A DNA stretch of 64,000 bases, taken from Hippophae tibetana (Eukaryota; Streptophyta; Magnoliopsida; Rosales; Elaeagnaceae). The notes beneath the pieces were generated by a model. It made no database searches, was not told the origin of the DNA, and saw only the letters and a list, made by a program, of their open reading frames with translations. The stretch is from NCBI GenBank assembly GCA_037013495.1, contig CM072805.1, positions 13,240,601 to 13,304,600 of the forward strand, written 5' to 3'. Position numbers and translations under genes: made by a program. Positions 23,340 to 35,065 of this stretch are shown here, one piece after another; the stretch's first letter is position 1; each line of letters starts with the position of its first letter.

Positions 23340-23545
23340 GTCTCGTTTATTAGAAAATCATAGTCATAGGGTGTATTTATGGCCTATGTTATTAGAAAAC
23401 CGTGGCCATAGAGTGTACCTATGGTCTCGGTTATTAAAAAACCGAGGCTATATGTCGTTACCTTTGGTCTCTCTCACTTAGGCCACGGTTCTTATAACTG
23501 TGGCCATAAACCTACGATCACAATTAAAAACCGAGACCATAGGTA
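23340..23545. repeat. Subterminal repeats of CACTA element
   Basis: At least six variants of the word family CCGTGGCCATAG / CTATGGTCTCGGTT in both orientations. One related copy lies near the left end. Such arrays are transposase binding sites in studied CACTA elements; that role is inferred here. Confidence 0.75.
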
Positions 23546-23560
23546 CATATTGTAGTAATG
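23535..23560 (-). repeat. Right terminal inverted repeat of CACTA element
   Basis: Reverse complement starts CATTACTACAATATGTACC. Followed by TGA at 23561-23563, matching the left flank. Confidence 0.8.
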
Positions 23561-23563
23561 TGA

Positions 23564-26500
23564 TATACTAATATAATCTAAATTTTTTCCAAGAGTCAAA
23601 ATAAATCATATCTTAAAAAGATAATATACTTAACTATATATAAACATGAATATATTTTCAATCAAGATAATGTAACATTCTTAACTAATTCTTCTTCTTC
23701 ATGTTATCATAATTTAACCACATAAATTTCAATATTTACTTATTAATGTCTCCATAAACAAAATCATAAATACTAACTCCTCTTGCTGGAAGATATCATT
23801 TATTTATAAAACTTTCAACCCATAAAATACTTACTAAATCTCATAGGTTGTCCATATTATAGTTATTTTTTATATCATTCAACACTAAATCAGAAAATCA
23901 TCACCCTACAACTATCAAATACCATAATAAGATCTGATACCAAATTATCATGATCCATCCCAAGTTTACTAGTACTTAAGAAAGTCCTAACATATATTAG
24001 AATCTATTAAAAATTCGACATGGTGTCTCTTGTTTTTATATTCTAAATCATCCTGTATAAAATAGAACATGTCATCTATTTGTTTTATAGCATCTAAGCT
24101 CACCACTCATATAACTAGTGATGCAAGCAAGGTGATACTCAACTAATAAGTGATATTTACCTATCATATAGTTCGTTGTCATTAAAATGTTATAGGATAG
24201 TTTATAACATAACTAGATTACTAATAATCTGAATAGATTCCTAGTAACTCCAAAAAGAAAGAGAAATCATACAAAATAAAATCAGTAAACTAATCTTGAT
24301 CTCCTTCTAAGATGGCACTGAAGCCTTCAATCAAAAACTATTGCTGCCTGAGAGGGGAAAATTAAAAGAAAATGGAGTGAGCAAAAATATTTAGTGAAAT
24401 GACAAGTTTAGAAAAATGACCATTGTAGAATACATTTATTTAATTTTTAATAACTCAACTATAAAATCGATACAAATCAATATCTGAAAATATACTAAAC
24501 TTTATTAGAAATTTTAAATAAATAAATGTAACTTGAAGTGTATTTATGCATGTAAAATATCTATATGTAGTTTGCATGTAATAATTTATTAAAAGAAAAA
24601 CCTCATCAAACTCACACGAAAGCTGGTCATATGTATGCAAAGCTTTTTGTATACGTAGACAGAAAAGTCTTAATTTCATGTGTGTTGGTCATACACACGT
24701 AGACAAGGGCATATTATTTATTTATTCATTTATTGTATTATTTTTGAATTTAGAAGATGATGCTTTTTTGATGATTTAAAAATAATAGGACTCATTAATA
24801 TATATACAATATACTAAAATATTGTTGCTTACGTCAAGATATAAAATTGTGTAAACGATTATGAACTAACATAATAATATTCTAAAATATTACATATAAA
24901 AGTTGAATATAACCTTTTATATTTCTAATCAAAATTTATATATATATCCTAAATTTTAATAAAACTTATGAATTGATAAGAACGTTAATTATCTACTTTT
25001 GAAACATAAAATACTCATTTTCTAATAAGAAATAAATAAATTTGTAAAAACTTAATAAAGTTAATTATTATGAATACAACATATAAGTATTTATAAAATT
25101 TGAGAAAGATGTATCCACTCACAAAACTAAACGAGCTTCATAACTCCACAACTCAAGAATGATCAATAGATTCGGCAAAAATATCACCTCCTATTAATTT
25201 CACAGTTATAAAATTAAATAATTTATAATTTTCAAACAACTAAACTTTCTAAACAAGATAACTCATACTAAAAACTAAGTTCTAAAATAAAGTTTCACAA
25301 TTTCTTTCTAATCCTTGTAATCCCAAAACTCATATCTTATTTATTAGTTATTTAAAATGACTAAATTAACTAAAGAGTAATAGATATAAAAGTAATCAAT
25401 TTACATTAAAATAGTTAAAAAATAAACTATGTAATTACTACTTTTATTTGTTAAGAAATTAAATAACTAAAGGTTTTTAAATTTGGATTTTTCTTAGAAG
25501 TAATTGATATAAAAAATAAATCATACGTGATGATAATAAAATGAAAAAAAAACATTAAATTTATACCTATGTATGAATTAAACTTATCAAAAATTAAAAT
25601 TTTTATATAGGTTTTAAAGAATAATTTAAGTTATATACTCTTAAAGTAATAAATATTACAAAAAAAGAATTATAAATAAAAATTGATGAAAATAGCTTTA
25701 TTTTAATACCTTAAATAATACAAATGACGAACGAGTAAAGATTTGAAAAATGCTAAAAGAAGGGAAACGTAACGTCACGACCTATGTTTATTTTTTTTAG
25801 TTTTCCTTCGACTAATGGCCGAATGGCCTTCAACAAGTTTCTTACGATTGAGTTTCTTATACTCAAGTTGCCACATGTGGCACTATTTCTTTCTTTTTCT
25901 TTGCTTTTTTTTTTCTTTCTAAATTTTCTTTCTAATAAATAAAAATTACTAATTATATTAAAATCTAATAAGTTACCATTATAATCTTAAATTAAATAAC
26001 TAATATTAGCATTATTAGTTTTAGATTAATTTTTTTTACCTCTATTAACATTAATTTAAAAATATATATCAATATTTAAATATGACTACAATAAAAAACC
26101 TAATTTAAAGGACAAATATGTATAAAAATAATTTAAATAATTAAATTCTACAAAATAAATATAAGATCTCACTATATAATTAAAATTTATTATTATCTTT
26201 TAAATTTTTATGAAATTGTGAAAGTTCAAATAAAATTATAAAAACTTTATAATAAAATATCAAAACAATCAATTAATTATAATTTAAATCAAGTTTTCTA
26301 TTTAATACGTAAATTTGTAAATGATTATATATTCATTTGGATCAATTACTCAAAAAGTCGCAAGTCTAGTTAAATAATTGAAATAATTATTGAATTATAA
26401 ATTAATAACTACATAAATATATAACTATTAATATTATAATAGTTAAGATTAATCAAAAGATATAATGTATTTATTCTTCAATGAAACTTAAGATTAATAT

Positions 26501-27166
26501 ATAATATAAAAAATATATAAATTTAATTCTTTAACCCTTCCTTTACAAATAAGTCTTATTTTTAATTTCTTCCTACGATAAACATATATTTATTTTCATG
26601 TAATATTAAAAGTATATGTTTTTTATGTTTAAAAATATAATGTATATTTTTTTATAATATAAATATAAATGATTTTTTAAAAAATATTAAAAGTAAAATC
26701 ATTTAAATATTTAAATTATGTAAAAATGGGATGAAAAATGTATCCATCCACTACAACGGAGATTTAGTACCAAAAACTATCGTAAAGGTTTAACGGTAAA
26801 TTACAGAACATTGGTGCATGTAAATGAGCAAGTCATGTTATGCAATGGAGTAAAAGAAACTGTTTCTTTTATCTAGTTTAGTAGCTTCCATTTTTCTTTG
26901 GGCGAATAGTCACAATAGTACGAGGTTAAGTTATTTGGATTATGTGACATTTTATAGATGCCCATTTCCTTAAGAATTAAAAACACATACATGAACCGTA
27001 CTTCACTCCCGTTGTTAATATACAAGATCAGGATCAAAATCAGAATCAAAATCATCCAACATGGTCCATTTAAAATATGCTCTCTTTGTCAACATTTTGC
27101 CCATAAATAATAATTATTATTTAAATGAAACAAGCTTTCGGCAGGTAGGAAATAGAAAGGGTTTAG
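23564..27166. other. AT-rich intergenic region
   Basis: About 3.6 kb of AT-rich DNA with runs of A or T and no long coding trail on either strand. No LTR, inverted-repeat end or RNA gene recognised. Confidence 0.6.
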
Positions 27167-27343
27167 TCATATACTTGCCTCAAAGGAATTAGATTCACTG
27201 AGTTTTACTTGATAAATTATTGAATGATCACTCTTTAGTGCCATTCTCATTTCTATCTTCTGATGAGGATTATAACCAATGAGTTTGAAATCAGCTGCCA
27301 CAAAGGAATCTATATCCTTCTTCTCAGGGTTAATCTTCAAAAT
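27167..27343 (-). pseudogene. DHFR-TS: DHFR-TS exon F (C-terminus)
   Basis: Encodes the end of thymidylate synthase with DFKLIGYNPHQKIEM. Family members end shortly after KIEMKMAV; here the normal stop is lost and the frame runs about 22 codons further to TGA at 27169-27167. Confidence 0.9.
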
Positions 27344-27421
27344 CTACATTGGCAGGGTATAAAAATATAAATATGCAAACTAGTTAAACTCCTTATTATC
27401 TTGAATTATCTAAATACTCAC

Positions 27422-27502
27422 AGGGAAAGGCTTTGGAAACTACTGAAGTTGATCATGCAGAGGCTTGACATGAGTGCGATAAACATGAGCATCTCCAATA
27501 AC
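27422..27502 (-). pseudogene. DHFR-TS: DHFR-TS exon E, part 2
   Basis: VIGDAHVYRTHVKPLHDQLQ, stop, FPKPFP, donor GTGAGT at 27421. The TAG replaces the Lys of QKFPKPFP. Its 5' edge at 27502 touches the copia LTR directly. Confidence 0.9.
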
Positions 27503-27775
27503 TGTTGGAATATTATGGATCAAAACTCAAGAACACTCAAGAACAATTTTTCAAAAACACTTTGAAACTCTGAAATTTTTGTTTCTAATTTCTTTAACTT
27601 GATTATTACACTACTAAGAAGTATTTATAGAAATAAGTAATAAATCAAAGTCATACAATATAAACCTACCAAAAACAATCTAAGCCATACACCTATCTTC
27701 TTACCTAACCCATTTCTTTTCTTCTTTCTGCCTACCAACCATGAGTTGTATCCTTATCAATCCAGATCATCACCA
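27503..27775 (-). repeat. 3' LTR of copia element 1
   Basis: 273 bp, TGTTGGAATATT at one edge and ATCACCA at the other (+ strand). Clearly similar along its length to 31996-32272. Confidence 0.9.
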
Positions 27776-27823
27776 TAGGTATTCTTGCTTGAGCGATTTA
27801 GTGAAGATATCAACAATTTGATC

Positions 27824-30820
27824 TTATGATTTCACATACTCGAGTTGTACATCCTTTCTTGTGATGCATTCCCTAATGTAATGATATCGAGTATCTATGT
27901 ATTTGCTTCGATCGTGAAAAACAGGATTTTTGGCTAAGGTAATAGTTGACTTATTGTCAACACAAATTTTAGTTGGCTCTTCTTGTGTCATGTTTAGCTC
28001 CTTCAACAAGTTTCTCAGTTAAATTGCATGGCAAACATATGAGGTAGCTGCTACATATTCTACTTCAGAGCTAAATAAGGTGACAATCGGTTACTTTTTC
28101 GATATCCACGTAAAAGTAGTATCTCCCATGAAAAATACAAATCCGGAAGTGCTTTTTCCATTGTCTATATCTCCACTAAAATCGCTATCACTATATCCAC
28201 CAAGCTTGTAATCATTAGAGGCTGAATAGAACAAGCTAAAATTAATTGTACCTTTTAGATAACGTAGGATTCTTTTTACAGCTTTGAAATGGGTGATTGT
28301 TGGTTTCTCCATGTAGCGGCTAATCAATCAAACGACATATAGGATGTCAGGCATTGTGCACGTGAGATAACGCAGACTTCCAACTAAACTTTTGAAATTT
28401 TTTGGATCCATGCTTTCACCATCTTCATGCTTGGATAGTTTGATTCCACATTCCACTCGTGTGTTGATCAGCTTGCAATCGTTCATCTTGAACTTCTTTA
28501 GTATCTCTCTTGCATAGCTTTCTTGAGAGATGAAGGTTCCTTCTTTTTTTTGCTTCACTTCAATTCCAAGGTAGTATGCCATTAACCCAATATCTGTCAT
28601 TTTAAACTCTCTGGTCATCACCTTCTTAAAATCTTCAAACAACTTCAGATTACTTCCGGTGAAGATGAGATCATCTACGTATAGACAAACGATTAGAATA
28701 TCACCATCTTCAATCTTGACGTAGAGTGAATGTTCATAGGGACACTTGGTGAAGTTGTTCTCTAGAAAGTACTTGTCGATGTGATTATTTCATTCTCTTG
28801 GTGCTTGCTTTAACCCATAAAAAGCTTTCTTCAACTTCAACACCTTGTCTTTGTGACCTTTTGCTTCATAGCCTGATGGTTTCTTAATGTAGACTTCTTC
28901 TTCAAGGACTTCATTTAAAAAAGCAGATTTTACATCCATTTGATGTATTTTACACTTATTTTGAGCTGCCAAAGAAATTATTAGTCTTATAGTCTCTAAT
29001 CAAGCAATAGGAGCAAATACCTCATCATAGTCAATTCCAGCCTTTTGACTATATCCTTTTGCTACTAGCCTCACCTTATGCCTTTCAATCTCTCCCTTGG
29101 CATTCCTCTTTGTCTTGTACACCCATTTGAAACCTATTTCCTTATGCTCTTTGGGAAGTGGAATAGGTTCCCATTTCCATTCTTCTCAATTGCATTGATT
29201 TTTTCATCCATCGCATCTCTCCACTTCTTCTCTTGTGTAGCTTCTTGAAAGCTCACTGGTTCACAATCAACAAAGAGATATAATAAGGTACGATTATCTT
29301 ATTGTTCTGTTACCTCATAAAGATCTTGGAGATTTCGTGTATATGTCACAGCTCTTTCACTTCCACTCGAAGATGATGAAGGTGACGAGTCTTCATAAGT
29401 GGTTGGCATTGGTGAAGTAGGTGGAGTCATTTGCTCTTGTTGAATTTCTATAGGTTGCTCCCTCATTGTCTGCTCATCTTCTTTAAACCGAGGAAAGAAA
29501 TTGAAGTTATCTGCATGAGAGTTAAAATCTCATTCTCCTTCTTTGTCGAATACCACATCTCGACTAATAAAAATCTTCTTATTGTGTGGGTTGTATAACT
29601 TATAGCCCTTTGAATTAGCATCATATCCGATAAAGATAAAACTCTCACTTTTATCATTAAGCTTCGTTCTTCTCTCATCTGGTACATGAACATGGGCTAT
29701 ACTTCCAAAGACTCTTAGGTGGGGTATACCAGGCTTTCTTCCATTCCATGCCTCTTGCGGTGTCTTTCCCCATACACTTCTTGTTGGAGATTGGTTTGAC
29801 AAGTAAACTATACATGCTACTACTTCTACCCAAAACTCTTTGGGTAGTTTCTTGCTTTTGAGCATCCTTCGTGCCATGTTGAGGATTGTTGTATTCTTTT
29901 TTTCAGTTACACCATTTTGTTGGGGGGATCTTGGAACTTTCAAGGATCTACGAATTCCATTTGCTCCACAGAACTCTTGAAACTCCCTGGATGTAAATTC
30001 TCCACCTCGGTCTGATCTCATGGCTTTGATTTTTCTACTGTTTTCTCTATCCATTGTAGCTTTGAACCTTTTGAATACTTTAAAAACTTCTGATTTCTAT
30101 TTCAAGAAATATACCCAAGTTTTTCTTGAAAAATCATTAATGAAAAGAAGAAAATAGTTATTGTTACTGAGAGAGCTAGGCTTGATCGGTCCGCACACAT
30201 CAGTATAGATTAACTCGACTATCTTCTTGGCTTTTGAGTCTGACTCCTTTGGAAAGCTTTCTCTGAATTGCTTCCCGAGTAGACACCCTTCACAAAGTTG
30301 ACCAGGATGGTTAATGTAAGGTAGTCCCTTCACTATCTCTTTCTTAGATAGTAGTTCCAATCCTCCAAAATTGAGATGCCCGAATCAAAGATGCCATAGC
30401 CATGATGCATCTTTGTAGCAGGCTTTTAGACACTTTGCAATGTCATTTTGTATATTGATCAAGAACATTCTATTCTTTGACATCGGCACGTTAGCAATGA
30501 GGTTATTCTTATAATCTTTTATAGAAAGATTATAATCCTTCATATGAATATCATAAACCTTTCTCTAACAATTGTCCTAAACTCAAGATGTTACTTTTCA
30601 TATTTGCGACATGGTAAACATTGGAAATAAATTGATGTCGCCCATCTTTCAAGCGAATAAGAATGTTATCTCTTCCTTTCACTACTACGTTAGAATCATC
30701 TACAAATGAGACTTTTATGCTTACTGATTCATCTAGCTCCATGAACATGTCTTTCCTTCCACACATATGGTTGCTTGCACCACTGTCAAGATACCAAGAA
30801 TTTGGTTGACCACCATCACC
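27824..30820 (-). pseudogene. copia 1 pol (PR-IN-RT-RH)
   Basis: Protease: WYLDSGASNHMCG near 30800-30760. Integrase: HPGQLCEGCLLGKQF (30360-30097) and NSRKIKAMRSDRGGEF, SPQQNGVTEKKN, WVEVVACIVYLSN (30054-29530). RT: MDVKSAFLNEVLEEEVYIKK (28972-28790), catalytic YVDD at 28681-28670, YLGIEVKQ, IGLMAYYLG (28642-28328). RNase H: YSDSDFSGDIDNGKSTSG (28327-28091) and ICVDNKSTITLAKNPVFHDR (28009-27824). Frame breaks between these open blocks. Confidence 0.92.
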
Positions 30821-30844
30821 CTCATTTCGTGCTAGAAAAATAGT

Positions 30845-31529
30845 TTATTTCTCATCGATCTTTCCCTCTATGTAGTTGATTTTCTCATCTGCCTCGACCA
30901 CGTTGGTTTCTGTCATTTCCTTGGCTTTCATGCTTATCCTTGAATTGTATCTTGAAGAGTTTTTCAATGATCCCTTGCTTCTTCTTATACTTTTCTTCAT
31001 ATTCTTGTAATGATCAATTAAGTTCACCAATGGTCATTTCTTCCAAACCTTTTGTTTCCTCAATTGTCATGACGAAATGTTCAAATTTGGAATCTAATGA
31101 ACGAAGTATCTTTTCCACTATTCTGACATCTTCCAACATCTCACTGTTACTTTTCAATTGATTGGAAACAATTGTGACTCTCGAGAAATAGTCAGAAATA
31201 AATTTAGAAGCTTTCATATGTAGAGATTCAAACTCACCTCTTAGTGTTTGGAGACAAACTTTCTTCACTTTCTCGGCTCCTTTGAAAGAAAATTGAAGCT
31301 TATTCCACGCTTCTTTGGAAGATGATGCATCTAAAATTTTCTCAAACCCATCATCATTTAAGGCTTGATAGATAAGAAAAAAGGCTTTCTTCTTTCTCTT
31401 TCTCACATCCTTCAAATATTCTTTTTGCTCTTGCGTTAGAGTAGCTTCATCATCTGGCTCACTTAAGTCTTTCTCTATAACTTCACATACATCATGCGCA
31501 CCCAAAAGAGCCTTCATCTTGATACTCAC
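30845..31529 (-). pseudogene. copia 1 gag
   Basis: Capsid region open at 31529-31014 (MSIKMKALLGAHDVCEVIEK; SSKEAWNKLQFSFKG; KFISDYFSRV), then a frameshift into 31030-30845. The usual CCHC zinc knuckle between the RNQRGRGR-like stretch and the protease was not found; this part seems deleted. Confidence 0.85.
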
Positions 31530-31978
31530 ATTATCATAGTTGTCATTGTTAAGTGTTGGGACTTAAAACTATGGCATGCCTTCATTTGACATAACTCTCA
31601 ATATAGTGAGATTTTTCAAATTCTGATCGCACAGATGGATTCAGAACGTCAAAAAACCCTAGGAGAAACTCTAGGAAAAATTTTGAAATTTTTCAATCAA
31701 TGGTCAAAGTCAACTTTTTTGGTCAATTGTCAACATACATTTAACAGGCTCGATAGCTCAATCAACAGGCTTTTTAGCTCGGTCAAATGGCTAGGTGGCT
31801 CAGTCAACTCGGCTCCAACTTGGTTGACTCGGTGAGTTAACTCACTTTCTTGTAGAACCTTTCGGAGGAACGTGACGGTGCGTCCGAACTCTGATCGGAA
31901 TGATTCTCATGACGTTAGATTCGTCTCGTCGAGAGCTTTGATTTGATATACAATAGTGTATATTTATATTTCCAACTA

Positions 31979-31990
31979 CAGCTCTGATAC
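31979..31990 (-). other. Primer binding site (initiator tRNA-Met) of copia element 1
   Basis: Minus strand TGGTATCAGAGC, the classic copia primer site, a few bases inside the 5' LTR. Confidence 0.92.
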
Positions 31991-31995
31991 CATTT

Positions 31996-32272
31996 TATTG
32001 AAATATTATGAATCAAAACTCAAGAACACTTAAAGAACAATTTTCCAGAAACACTCAAAAACTCTCAAACTTTTGTTTCTGATTTCTATAACTTGATTAT
32101 TATATTATTACTAAGAAGTATTTATAGAAACAACTAATAAATCTAAGTCATACAACATAAACCTACCAAAAACAATCTAAACCATATACCTATCTTCTTA
32201 CCTAACCCATTTCTTTTCTTCTTTCTTTCCACCAACCATGAGATGTATCCTTATCAATCCAAATTATCACCA
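31996..32272 (-). repeat. 5' LTR of copia element 1
   Basis: 277 bp, diverged copy of the left LTR; begins TATTGAAATATT, ends ATCACCA (+ strand). Confidence 0.9.
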
Positions 32273-32298
32273 TAGAAGTTTCCATGAGCTAGATTTCA
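32273..32298 (-). pseudogene. DHFR-TS: DHFR-TS exon E, part 1
   Basis: LAHGNF read in the frame expected for the LVPGDF segment of thymidylate synthase, ending at the outer edge of the copia LTR. The preceding acceptor reads AA rather than AG. Confidence 0.65.
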
Positions 32299-32939
32299 AA
32301 TGGGTTAGAATATTTCAAAGAACTTGGGCTTGTAAACAAGTTTATAAAACAACAATAATATGGCTAAAATCACCTAGTTTGTAAACAAAGTAGTTTTTAG
32401 TTTGGCCATATAAATGCATACAACCATATAAATGCATAGAGCCATATCTAAGGTATTTTAAATCAGAGGAAAAGAATCCTGAACTTCAATCATTTAACGG
32501 CTAGCATTCAAGGGCGCATTTGACACGTGTGGAATACGACCAACCTGAACTATAATGCATTAAATTGTATTGAACTAAAATATAACGTCTGATAGAATTC
32601 TGTAATAAGAAGTTGGACAAATCTAAATTACACCTCTCTTTTTCTTAAGAGAAAAATAATAATAATAATAGTGAACCAAGTTTATCCATTTCTTTCTTGT
32701 TATATCTGTTTTCTTTTTTTTTCTTCTGAGGGGAACATTACATCTACACAAATAACTCATTAAGAATCTGTGGAAAGGAACATTACTTGGCTGAGAATAT
32801 GTACAACTACGAGAGTGAAATACGCCATATAAGAGTTAATGATAATTATTTCTACAGACAAAAGAGCAGAGAGTACCATCAACTTCAGCTAATATATTCA
32901 ATTGAAATCAAGAAAGCAACTTTCTACAGAATAACATAC
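32299..32939 (-). other. Intron between DHFR-TS exons D and E
   Basis: Bounded by the exon D donor GTATGT and exon E part 1. Contains an AAT microsatellite near 32648. No other feature seen. Confidence 0.6.
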
Positions 32940-33062
32940 CACAGATATGAGCAATCATGCAGGTAAGAAGTGAATAAGATGCAATGTTAAAGGCACGCCT
33001 AGGCCCATGTCAGCAGAACGCAGATACATTTGACATGATAGTTCCCCATTAGCTACGTAAAA
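32940..33062 (-). pseudogene. DHFR-TS: DHFR-TS exon D (TS active-site side)
   Basis: [20 protein letters not shown] then GLGVP; one base is missing in the codon for Phe after GVP, shifting [10 protein letters not shown] to another frame. Acceptor CTGCAG, donor GTATGT. Confidence 0.9.
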
Positions 33063-33131
33063 CTGCAGTAGAAAGAGAGATGTGCCTAAAGACCAAAAGA
33101 AGTAAAATATATGTGCCATCTCAACACAAAC

Positions 33132-33297
33132 ATATGCAAACGTGTGGCAAGGTGGCAGTGCCATCAATTTGAGATCAGAAGGATTCCATGTTGAGAGTAT
33201 TATCTTTCTATCATCTGGTTTATTTTTAATTTTGTCAATAACATCCAACCACTGATCAAATCCTTGACCAGTACAGTCAGCATGCATATCGGTAGAC
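33132..33297 (-). pseudogene. DHFR-TS: DHFR-TS exon C (TS, with PPCH motif)
   Basis: Carries [15 protein letters not shown]; the Cys of PPCH is the catalytic nucleophile of thymidylate synthase and is present. The acceptor GATACAG precedes 33297. Confidence 0.92.
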
Positions 33298-33384
33298 CTG
33301 TATCATGTAAAAAGATGATAAGAAATTTTAGAATGACATTTCAGAGCATAAAGAATGAACCAAGCTGAAGTAGAATCCACAAAT

Positions 33385-33459
33385 CTAGCTCTAAAGTGTC
33401 TCCACCGGAATCCATATACCCACCCCAAGTCACCCTCTTCCTTGTGTTTCAAACCAATT
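33385..33459 (-). pseudogene. DHFR-TS: DHFR-TS exon B
   Basis: [18 protein letters not shown], the EGDLGPVYGFQWRHFGA block of TS. The donor reads AG|ATTTGT instead of AG|GTTTGT, a one-base loss of the splice site. Confidence 0.9.
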
Positions 33460-33576
33460 CTAGAACGATGGTAGATTATTTGTTAAAAATGTATGTTGTA
33501 ACTTTTAAAACAATATAAGAACAATATTACCGATATTGAAATATACTGCTTGGGTTGAGTCAAGGATTAGGTCAGT

Positions 33577-35065
33577 GGATTAGGTCACTAATGAGTGCTC
33601 AAAAAGCACTAAAATTACAATGATTTTATCATATATTTATATAAATCTCTTTTTTCAAAATCACGGGTATTTTTATTATTTTCACGTATTTTCACTTAAA
33701 AACGTAACCTAAAGACTCAAAAAGAAATACTGGAGGCAATACATCACAAATATATTCATAAAATAAATGAGAAAAAGTCAACAAATATGGAAAAATTGGA
33801 CAAAATTGGTCAAAAGGTCAAAAATGTCAAAAAAGAGGAAATCGCGCACGCAGCCGCCCAGTCGCGCACGCAGCCGCGTGTAGTATGCCTATTCCGCGTG
33901 TGTCCGCGCCCATTAGCACCCGGTCCCGGGCGCTACATTTCCCTTTCCGTGCGCGTCGCGTGCGCCCCTGCTTCATTCGGCACGTGCCCAGCCCGCGCAC
34001 CTGCGCTCAGCAGCACCTAGTCCGCGCGGGTCTCTACTCCTGGGTCACTGATGTGAGTTGACGTCATCATCATCTACTACGCGTTTCCTCCATTTTTAAT
34101 CATTTTTTCACCCATTTTTTATTCCTTTTCTCACCTATAAATACCCTCATTCTCTTCATAACTAAACACACCTCAAAACACATCTTCTTTCTCTTTCTTT
34201 CTCTCCATTTCTTAGTTTTTTAGTTTTTTAGTTTTTCGTTTTTCCTTAGTTTTTCTTAGTTTTAGATTTCTTCTCTTTTTGAGAAGAACTAGTTATGTTT
34301 TTGTAATTTATTTGCTTTTTGATTCAATAAATGGGAGTGCAAATTTCGTTTGTAGGTTTTCCAACAACGGGAATAGCATCAAAGTACTGTAAGAATTTTA
34401 TTTTCTTTATAGTTATTTTTTATGCTTTATTCTTACATGTTATATTTAATTTGTCTGTGATTAAATTTAACTTTGTTGGCTGTTTGTAAACATAATATAA
34501 TAATAACGTTGTTATGCTTGCAAAATATTAAATAGGTAAAAATCTCTAAAATGAATTGATTTTGTTTTTATTCAAGATTTTATATTAAGAATGTTAGAGA
34601 GAAATATATTATTTTTCATTACAAACTTAAATCTGAAAATTAGATTTTAAGGTTTAGTTATCCGATCTAATTTAGAGTAGTGCTCTTTTATTTGTTGATA
34701 CAATCGCCCAGTAGTTAGAGTGAAGCTCTATTTCAAAAGTTTTTATAAGAATTATTATGTGAAAATCTATTGACAACATGTTTTCAGTAGTGGTCTTAAA
34801 ACTTGAAAGTTAGTACTCGGATAACTAAATTTTTAGATTTAATTTAGACAACTTGAATAAAATTTAAATTGTATAACCCCACCAAAGGTGGCATTTAAAT
34901 GGTTCATTTTCAATCTCTTAGAAAAAAAAGAATTAATTTAATTAACCAAATTAGTTATCAACCCCACCCATAGGTGTTAATTGATTTGTTTAGTTAACAA
35001 AGAATATCTAACCCCACCAAAGGTGGTATTCATATAAAAAAGAGAGAATCAATAAATATCAATTC
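33577..35065 (+). repeat. Gypsy LTR nested in the copia 2 LTR
   Basis: Starts TAATGAGTGCTCAAAAAGCAC, the same edge as the gypsy LTR at 49315 (reverse strand TGATGAGTGCTT). It contains a GC-rich tract at 33840-34030, a TGACGTCA palindrome at 34059-34066 and a TATA box TATAAATA at 34136-34143. From about 34100 it is closely similar to 57090-58095. No gypsy coding region is attached, so it is a solo or truncated LTR. The longer copy at 57-58.5 kb suggests this one may lack its 3' end. Confidence 0.8.
34059..34143 (+). promoter_or_regulatory. Promoter of gypsy LTR copy 1
   Basis: TGACGTCA palindrome (34059-34066), the core of bZIP-type CRE/as-1 sites, then TATAAATA at 34136-34143. The spacing, 77 bases start to start, is almost the same in copy 2. 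Confidence 0.6.

Larger units (their letters stand above)
20366..23560. mobile_element. CACTA-type DNA transposon, non-autonomous, with captured gene pieces
   Basis: The left end AACTACTACAATACAT and the reverse complement of the right end CATTACTACAATATGT form an inverted repeat matching about 20 of the first 26 bases; the ancestral end was probably CACTACTACAATA. Both flanks carry the 3-bp word TGA (20363-20365 and 23561-23563), the target-duplication length of CACTA elements. Subterminal motifs related to ACCGAGGCCATAG occur once at the left (about 20420-20435) and several times in both orientations at 23340-23545, as is typical for this superfamily. No transposase was seen. The 3.2-kb interior holds an L26 fragment, minisatellites and a small ORF. 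Confidence 0.85.
27503..32272 (-). mobile_element. Ty1/copia element 1, inserted in DHFR-TS exon E
   Basis: Minus orientation: 5' LTR 32272-31996, primer site TGGTATCAGAGC at 31990-31979, gag, protease, integrase, RT, RNase H, 3' LTR 27775-27503. LTR ends are TG...CA on the left copy; the right copy has TA for one TG. The domain order gag-PR-IN-RT-RH is that of copia. No target duplication is seen: outer flanks are TTCTA and GTTAT. RNase H runs almost straight into the 3' LTR with no purine tract, so the 3' internal end seems shortened. Internal stops show it is inactive. Confidence 0.93.

Noticed and set aside
33787..34020. Plus-strand 77-codon ORF, Arg/Pro-rich
   Set aside because: It lies in the GC-rich upstream half of a gypsy LTR; its start is shared with the LTR-derived start of the ORF at 49084 and the rest is composition-driven.
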